A stretch of DNA of 11,167 bases, taken from NCBI GenBank assembly GCA_020343555.1, contig CP070800.1, positions 429,058 to 440,224 on the forward strand, given 5' to 3'. The stretch is from Dehalococcoidales bacterium. GTDB lineage: Bacteria; Chloroflexota; Dehalococcoidia; Dehalococcoidales; UBA2162. Position 1 is the stretch's first letter. Each line of letters opens with the position of its first letter. Position numbers and translations under genes: made by a program. A model generated the notes under the pieces. The model was not told the origin of the DNA. It was given only the letters and a program-made list of their open reading frames with translations, and ran no database searches. Below, piece after piece: positions 7,517 through 11,167 of this stretch.

Positions 7517-7546
7517 ATTGTATAAAGAGAAATTTCATTTTGTCAA
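7517..7546 (-). promoter_or_regulatory. pyrG: Sigma-70-type promoter of the pyrG block
   Basis: Read on the - strand, a perfect -35 hexamer TTGACA (7541-7546) is followed by TATACA at a 16-base spacing (7519-7524) or TACAAT at 18 (7517-7522). Transcription would begin near 7510, giving a pyrG leader of roughly 85 bases. The leader is U-rich and lacks a Shine-Dalgarno sequence at its end. I found no hairpin plus T-run in it, nor the C-tract of the reiterative-transcription leader described for some pyrG genes. Confidence 0.65.
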
Positions 7547-7577
7547 GTGTTTATCTCGAGAAGCCATATTTTAACTA

Positions 7578-7787
7578 TTACTGCTTATTACCTTTTATCC
7601 TGTTAATCAATAACCTAAGGAGTATAGCGCCGCCGATCGCTATGACCGCCTGGAGAACCAATAGCTGTTTTAACAGGGATGAGATTACGGGGATTACAAT
7701 GAGCAGGAAAATTACCACCACTATAAAGATAACGATTTCACGGAGAAATTCTTTTTTCAGCATACCGAAGTATAGGAATGACGGCAT
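7578..7787 (-). CDS. Small membrane protein with two predicted helices, function unknown
   Basis: The product has 69 residues. It has a short charged stretch (L-K-K-E-F-L-R-E), then two hydrophobic segments at about 18-38 and 42-61, and a basic tail N-R-I-K-G-N-K-Q. By the positive-inside rule both ends would be cytoplasmic. I recognise no family. The hydrophobic periodicity and basic flanks make coding likely, but there is no strong ribosome-binding site. An in-frame ATG at 7763 (Met9) would give a 61-residue version beginning M-L-K-K-E-F and is equally plausible. A TATAAT hexamer read on this strand at 7821-7826 lies about 35 bases upstream, without a good -35. The gene ends about 30 bases before the pyrG -35 box and points the same way. 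The longer reading frame on the opposite strand here overlaps the pyrG promoter and lacks protein-like features. Confidence 0.55.
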   Translation of the reverse strand: MPSFLYFGMLKKEFLREIVIFIVVVIFLLIVIPVISSLLKQLLVLQAVIAIGGAILLRLLINRIKGNKQ

Positions 7788-7849
7788 TCGTGTGTCAAAC
7801 CTGGTTGAAATTGCAGACGAATTATATTACCTTTGTTAATACCCCAGTG

Positions 7850-7879
7850 TTGAAACATATCTCTACCGACAGGTAAAAT
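7850..7879 (+). promoter_or_regulatory. Candidate promoter of the three-gene + strand cluster
   Basis: TTGAAA (7850-7855) and TAAAAT (7874-7879) are separated by 18 bases, each differing from consensus by one base. Transcription would start near 7886, about 23 bases before the first ATG. A strong aggaggt Shine-Dalgarno sequence sits at 7899-7905. The 121-base gap is shared with the divergent small membrane gene. Confidence 0.5.
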
Positions 7880-7908
7880 CACTTGGAATAACGGTTTCAG
7901 GAGGTAAA

Positions 7909-8154
7909 ATGGACAGATCGATTGTACTTGCTGTAGGAGAGACTTTTCATCTTAGAACGGGAAAAGATCGGATTGTCTATGCCGGAATGCCGAACGAAGA
8001 CGTATACTCAATTGCCCAGAGAAAAGCAAATGGTTACCAAGGATATGCCTGGAATCTATACTATCCAAGGCGAAAAATCGATATAAAAATCGATGGAGTG
8101 GATATTGTAGTTGAAAGTGTCTCATCTGACGAGATTATGTTCAGGATAAGGTAA
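7909..8154 (+). CDS. Uncharacterised 81-residue protein
   Basis: I do not recognise this protein. It is 81 residues, soluble-looking, with no signal peptide or membrane segment. Alternating hydrophobic residues suggest a mostly beta fold: strands near S-I-V-L-A-V-G, F-H-L-R, R-I-V-Y-A-G, a Q-G-Y-A-W-N-L-Y-Y centre (43-51), then K-I-D-I-K-I-D-G-V-D-I-V-V-E and a closing E-I-M-F-R-I-R. There are no cysteines or histidine clusters, so no metal site is evident. The coding call rests on the near-perfect aggaggt Shine-Dalgarno sequence (4 bases of spacing to the ATG), a promoter candidate upstream, and tight coupling (23 bases) to the next gene. It is the first gene of the cluster. A nine-A run follows its stop codon, just before the next Shine-Dalgarno sequence. 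Confidence 0.75.
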   Translation: MDRSIVLAVGETFHLRTGKDRIVYAGMPNEDVYSIAQRKANGYQGYAWNLYYPRRKIDIKIDGVDIVVESVSSDEIMFRIR

Positions 8155-8177
8155 TAAAAAAAAACAGGAGGAAGAAA

Positions 8178-8438
8178 ATGACGTCGAAGAAACATTTTAC
8201 CGTAGAGGAAGCAAAGGAAATCGGGGAACAACTCGGTATCGACTGGACTGAATTTGACGTAGAGCAGTTCAGGATGGGAATGGATGTTGAGCTCGAACAC
8301 GGTCTTGTTGATCCTGCTACAAATGTCACTGACGATGATCCCCTGATGACAGGAAAGATAGCTCTTGCCCACCTGAATGAGTTCGGTGACTACTATACCA
8401 GGCTGGAAATAATGGAGAGAGAAGCTGAAGGCAGGTAG
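8178..8438 (+). CDS. DUF5661-like small protein
   Basis: The product has 86 residues and is soluble and acidic. It starts M-T-S-K-K-H-F-T-V-E-E-A-K-E-I-G, then runs L-G-I-D-W-T-E-F-D-V-E-Q-F-R-M-G-M-D-V-E-L-E-H-G (19-42), D-P-A-T-N-V-T-D-D-D-P (45-55), and T-G-K-I-A-L-A-H-L-N-E-F-G-D-Y-Y-T-R-L (58-76). From memory this pattern is the DUF5661 family of short helical bacterial proteins of unknown role. No enzyme motif is clear, although H41, the D-D-D run and H65 could in principle bind a metal. An aggagg Shine-Dalgarno sequence at 8166-8171 with 6 bases of spacing fixes the start. It is the middle gene of the cluster, 27 bases before the membrane protein gene. Confidence 0.8.
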   Translation: MTSKKHFTVEEAKEIGEQLGIDWTEFDVEQFRMGMDVELEHGLVDPATNVTDDDPLMTGKIALAHLNEFGDYYTRLEIMEREAEGR

Positions 8439-8465
8439 ATAATCCATAAACGAAAGGATAGGGAT

Positions 8466-9539
8466 ATGGCACTGTCACCTGAAGAAAGAAGAAAGATCTA
8501 CGAAGAGGAAAAAGCCAGGATCGAAGCCAGGGAATCCCTCGAACGGGAGAGAAGGGATGCTTCTTCCGAAACCAGTACAGGACTATTGCCGAATGTAGCG
8601 TCACTCCTCTGCTACGTGGGCGGCTGGATAAGCGGCATTATCTTTTTCGTCCTTGAACAGAAGAATGCAGACGTGCGTTTTCATGCTGCGCAATCGATTA
8701 TCGTGTTCGGGATTTTCACAATTGCAGGAACACTCTTGGGTTTGATACCCATTATCGGAAACGCATTTTCAACGATAATCGGTATCATTGCGGTCATACT
8801 CTGGGTTATTTTGATGGTGAAGGCTTATAACGGAGAAAGGTACAGGGTAGTCTGGGCGGCAGATATTGCCGATAGTATCACTGGATCTAGGACGCACCAT
8901 GATAAACCGGAACCGACATCATCATCCGAACCGGAAGTTAGGGCAGCGGATCAGGAGGGTATACCTGCTGGTCCTGAAATTAAGTCGACTCCGGTAATAA
9001 ACCTGGACAAGGAAATCGGCAGGAAAATAGAAGAATATTTTACGCGAAAACGGGGAGGACGGATAGCATCCTCGGCTTTTACCATTGCTTTCAGTATCGC
9101 CGTTCTTATCTTTTTCAATTATTTCAACGACTATGTAGCCTATTACTCTTCGGATACTGTTGATGGCGTTGTTACCTGGACCAGGGCTCCGTTTTTTACT
9201 GATGATATCAACCTCTGGCTACCGATTCTGACAACGGCTTTGGTGGTATCCATAATCGGGCACGCCATCATGATAATTTTCGACAGGTACATTTTACATG
9301 AGGTGATCCGGATAGTTATTGACATCTTCGCACTCGCTTCAGTAATAATTCTCGTTACTATTTTCCCCTTTGATTTTTACGTGATACCGAGTGCTTCGAT
9401 AGCTGAAGGCGTGGAACTTGGCGTAACCGTAGTTTTGATCTGTGTTTGCGTAGGAATAGGTATAGGTATACTTGTGCGAAGTATTAAATTCCTCGTGAAT
9501 CTGGTCAAAGGTGTGACGAATTACGAACAAGGCGCTTAA
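8466..9539 (+). CDS. Two-module membrane protein: Tic20/DUF4870-like N-terminal half plus a four-helix C-terminal half
   Basis: The product has 357 residues. Residues 1-31 form a charged helix beginning P-E-E-R-R-K-I-Y-E-E-E-K-A-R, possibly coiled. Residues 40-135 look like a DUF4870/Tic20-type domain. L-L-C-Y-V-G-G-W-I-S-G-I-I-F-F-V-L-E (47-64) is followed by the diagnostic V-R-F-H-A-A-Q-S (70-77), helices at about 76-93 and 99-120, and a Y-R-V-V-W-A-A tail. A polar, probably disordered linker (136-180) rich in S, E, P and D leads to a second membrane part with helices at about 200-220, 250-271, 281-300 and 316-338. I do not recognise that part. No catalytic residues are apparent and the function is unknown. 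The start has aaagga 8 bases upstream. The gene ends 17 bases before a strong terminator. Confidence is high that it is coding and moderate for the domain name. Confidence 0.85.
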   Translation: MALSPEERRKIYEEEKARIEARESLERERRDASSETSTGLLPNVASLLCYVGGWISGIIFFVLEQKNADVRFHAAQSIIVFGIFTIAGTLLGLIPIIGNAFSTIIGIIAVILWVILMVKAYNGERYRVVWAADIADSITGSRTHHDKPEPTSSSEPEVRAADQEGIPAGPEIKSTPVINLDKEIGRKIEEYFTRKRGGRIASSAFTIAFSIAVLIFFNYFNDYVAYYSSDTVDGVVTWTRAPFFTDDINLWLPILTTALVVSIIGHAIMIIFDRYILHEVIRIVIDIFALASVIILVTIFPFDFYVIPSASIAEGVELGVTVVLICVCVGIGIGILVRSIKFLVNLVKGVTNYEQGA

Positions 9540-9556
9540 TACATAAAGGTGGAAAC

Positions 9557-9598
9557 AATAAAGGGGGAGTAGTATATGCTATATGCTCCCCCTTTATT
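9557..9598. terminator. Bidirectional intrinsic terminator between convergent genes
   Basis: Left arm 9557-9569 (aataaagggggag) and right arm 9586-9598 (ctccccctttatt) pair perfectly over 13 bp with a G/C core of six pairs. The 16-base loop contains a small atat/atat pairing. On the + strand the stem ends in TTTATTT; on the - strand it ends in TTTATTG. It can therefore end both the membrane-protein transcript and the CoA-transferase transcript, whose stop codons lie about 20 bases to either side. Confidence 0.9.
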
Positions 9599-9616
9599 TC
9601 ATTTCGTCTTCTATTT

Positions 9617-10837
9617 TTACAGTATAACTCCTTTATCTTTCAGAACTACTATGTCCTCCCATGTGTAGCCTAAATCGATTAGAGTGAGTTCATTGTCCTG
9701 GCCTACCTCAGGCGCGGAGGTTTTTATTTCGGCAGGATTTTGTTTGAATTTCACCGGAGTTGCGATTACTGGAAAAGTCCCGAGAGGATGAGGAAGTTCC
9801 GTAAATGATTCGGTCGCTATTGCCTGCGGATCGGTAGTGACTTCTATGGGACTCTGAACTTTGGCATAAATAAGGTCATTTTCGCGGAAGCGTGCTTCCC
9901 ACATATCGGAATCTCCGGAAGCCAGTACTTCATCGATTATCCGGATGAGCTCCTCACAGTTATCTTCACGAGCTTCCATTGAGTTAAACCTGGGGTCGTT
10001 TTCGAGCTCGAGTTTGTTAATCGCTTTGCAGAATCCCGGCCACACCGGATCAGACTGCAGCATCGACATCTGGAACCATCGACCATCTCCAGCCTGGTAC
10101 ACATTGTAGAGAGGATTTTTAGCCTTGGTGCGGTCGTCTTTTATTGCGGTGATACCCACCAGAGCAGCTTCTATATCGAGGGCAAGCGTCCAGATACCCG
10201 CGTTAAACAAGGATATTTCCAGTTCCTGACCTTCACCGGTTTTCTCTTTGTGGTAGAGTGCAGCCAGGATACCGGCGAGTGCCTGTGGTGCAGCGACACC
10301 CCTGTCTATCATTCCGCCGCGAAGTCTTGGCGGTGCGCTGCCGGGTTCTCCTATCATATACTGCATTCCGGTACGCGCCCATCCCGCAGCATGGTCGAAT
10401 CCACGTTGCTCGCTGTCAGGTCCCTGCGAACCGTAACCACTGATGGTGGCATACACGATCGACGGATTAATTTTACTCACGCTGGCATAGTCAGCATTCA
10501 GTTTTTTAAGCGAGTCAAGTTCATAATTGGACAAAAACACATCGGCTTCTTTGACCAGCTTATAGAGGATCTGCTGGCCTTCCTCCGTTTTTAAGTTGAT
10601 GGCAAGGCTTTTCTTGTTTCGGTTAAACAATTGAAACGTCCAATTTACGCTGACGCCGCCAAGTTCAATTTCGGTAGTCATACCGTGAGCGCCTTTCAAT
10701 CCGCGGAACATATCTCCTGTTAGTGGTTCCACTTTCAATACCTCGGCACCCCAATCCGCCATCCACACCGATGCAACCGGAATAGCCTCCATATGTTCCA
10801 TCGCGACTACTTTTAATCCTTCAAGTACCCCTGCCAT
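9617..10837 (-). CDS. CaiB/BaiF family (class III) CoA-transferase
   Basis: The product has 406 residues, the usual length. Class III CoA-transferases move CoA between carboxylic acids through an aspartyl-CoA thioester, as in formyl-CoA transferase and CaiB. The N-terminal Rossmann part contains L-E-G-L-K-V-V, W-G-A-E-V-L-K-V-E-P (29-38), G-D-M-F-R-G, and N-R-N-K-K-S-L-A-I-N-L-K (72-83). Then come Y-A-T-I-S-G-Y-G (129-136) and G-F-D-H-A-A-G (146-152). G-G-M-I-D-R-G (174-180) puts D178 at the catalytic Asp169 position of formyl-CoA transferase, and Y-H-K-E-K-T-G-E-G-Q (195-204) is the usual linker motif. The substrate pair cannot be read from sequence. The ATG at 10837 follows aaaggag with 7 bases of spacing. 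The gene stands alone, with its own promoter candidate and a terminator, so no pathway neighbour hints at the acyl group. Confidence 0.94.
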   Translation of the reverse strand: MAGVLEGLKVVAMEHMEAIPVASVWMADWGAEVLKVEPLTGDMFRGLKGAHGMTTEIELGGVSVNWTFQLFNRNKKSLAINLKTEEGQQILYKLVKEADVFLSNYELDSLKKLNADYASVSKINPSIVYATISGYGSQGPDSEQRGFDHAAGWARTGMQYMIGEPGSAPPRLRGGMIDRGVAAPQALAGILAALYHKEKTGEGQELEISLFNAGIWTLALDIEAALVGITAIKDDRTKAKNPLYNVYQAGDGRWFQMSMLQSDPVWPGFCKAINKLELENDPRFNSMEAREDNCEELIRIIDEVLASGDSDMWEARFRENDLIYAKVQSPIEVTTDPQAIATESFTELPHPLGTFPVIATPVKFKQNPAEIKTSAPEVGQDNELTLIDLGYTWEDIVVLKDKGVIL

Positions 10838-10873
10838 ATAGCAACTCCTTTTTAGACATACTATTCAATTAAA

Positions 10874-10902
10874 AGTATATATCATCGACAGAGTCTCAAC
10901 AA
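10874..10902 (-). promoter_or_regulatory. Candidate promoter of the CoA-transferase gene
   Basis: Read on the - strand, TATACT (10874-10879) lies 17 bases after TTGTTG (10897-10902). An overlapping alternative is TTGAGA followed by TACTTT at 16 bases. Either start would leave a leader of about 30 bases with the aaaggag Shine-Dalgarno sequence at its end. Neither reading matches consensus fully. Confidence 0.35.
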
Positions 10903-11106
10903 CCTTGAGATATTCGAAGAAATGTGAAGATTATGAAGTTTTTTACGTAATTTTCTGTCTGTCTGATAAAGAAATCCAGGTCGCTGTGATTAACATAGGG
11001 TGGTGAAAGGTAGACACAATAATAGAGGTGGATATTAAATTTGATTGTATGGGATTCTCAGTGTCTTGATTCCCAGTCTACCCGGAAATGCTGTGGATAG
11101 TTACAG

Positions 11107-11166
11107 TTAATCTTTCTCAACAGACACCTTGTCAAGCATTACTATACCAAGCGGGTTGAGATAATA
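11107..11166 (-). CDS. C-terminal fragment of an unidentified protein (5' end outside window)
   Basis: Reading into the window from its right edge on the - strand, one frame gives Y-Y-L-N-P-L-G-I-V-M-L-D-K-V-S-V-E-K-D and then TAA (11107-11109). The other two frames look less protein-like and also stop within the same stretch. Nineteen residues are too few to name a family. The call rests only on the protein-like composition and on the gene direction matching the neighbour. The roughly 270 bases from 10838 to 11106 hold no other gene that I can see. Confidence 0.4.
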   Translation of the reverse strand, partial: YYLNPLGIVMLDKVSVEKD

Positions 11167-11167
11167 A

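Noticed and set aside
7456..7839. A 127-codon open frame on the + strand across the pyrG upstream region
   Set aside because: It overlaps the pyrG promoter and is antisense to the better small membrane gene. Its composition is not protein-like and it has no ribosome-binding site.
9450..9476. Short tandem repeat ataggt/ataggtata
   Set aside because: It encodes the G-I-G-I-G-I part of a membrane helix and is explained by coding of alternating Gly and Ile.
11050..11088. Partial inverted repeat gggattc...gattccc as a terminator for the right-edge gene
   Set aside because: Only four outer pairs form before mismatches, and no T-run follows on the - strand.

Overview
The window looks like ordinary chromosome of a moderate-GC bacterium with short intergenic gaps. 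My best guess is a Chloroflexota/Dehalococcoidia-type organism. This is inference from the pyrG–transaldolase–rho gene neighbourhood, the presence of a CaiB/BaiF CoA-transferase, and the style of the small unknown proteins; no rRNA or other phylogenetic marker is present to prove it. No rRNA, tRNA, CRISPR array, transposase or phage gene was seen, and no gene-free stretch exceeds 300 bases.

Left edge (1-274): the last 42 codons of cysS run on the + strand into a 145-base gap. That gap holds a degenerate composite inverted-repeat element (140-264). A methyltransferase gene (275-1078, -) converges on it and has its own extended -10 promoter.

Housekeeping block on the - strand (1177-7426), read right to left: pyrG (CTP synthase), a small transaldolase, rho (transcription terminator), a histidine-phosphatase/phosphoglycerate-mutase-like protein, and uvrC. 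Gaps are 19, 39, 87 and 78 bases with no recognisable terminators between genes. A TTGACA-type promoter lies 5' of pyrG, so a single long transcript is plausible. The products belong to nucleotide synthesis, pentose-phosphate metabolism, transcription termination and DNA repair. They do not form one pathway, so this looks like growth-linked housekeeping. Just upstream of the pyrG promoter, in the same direction, lies a probable small two-helix membrane protein (7578-7787).

Divergent + strand cluster (7909-9539): three closely spaced genes, each with a purine-rich Shine-Dalgarno sequence. They encode an 81-residue protein I do not recognise, an 86-residue DUF5661-like protein, and a 357-residue membrane protein with a Tic20/DUF4870-like N-terminal half and a separate four-helix C-terminal half. 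A promoter candidate precedes the first gene, and a perfect 13-bp bidirectional terminator hairpin follows the last. This is the least-understood and most interesting part of the window.

Right edge (9617-11167): a class III CoA-transferase on the - strand shares the terminator with the + cluster. About 270 bases of non-coding sequence follow, then the last 19 codons of a probable - strand gene cut by the window end. I found no convincing large new system. The best leads are the three-gene membrane cluster, active-site variants in the phosphatase and Rho, and the composite repeat.
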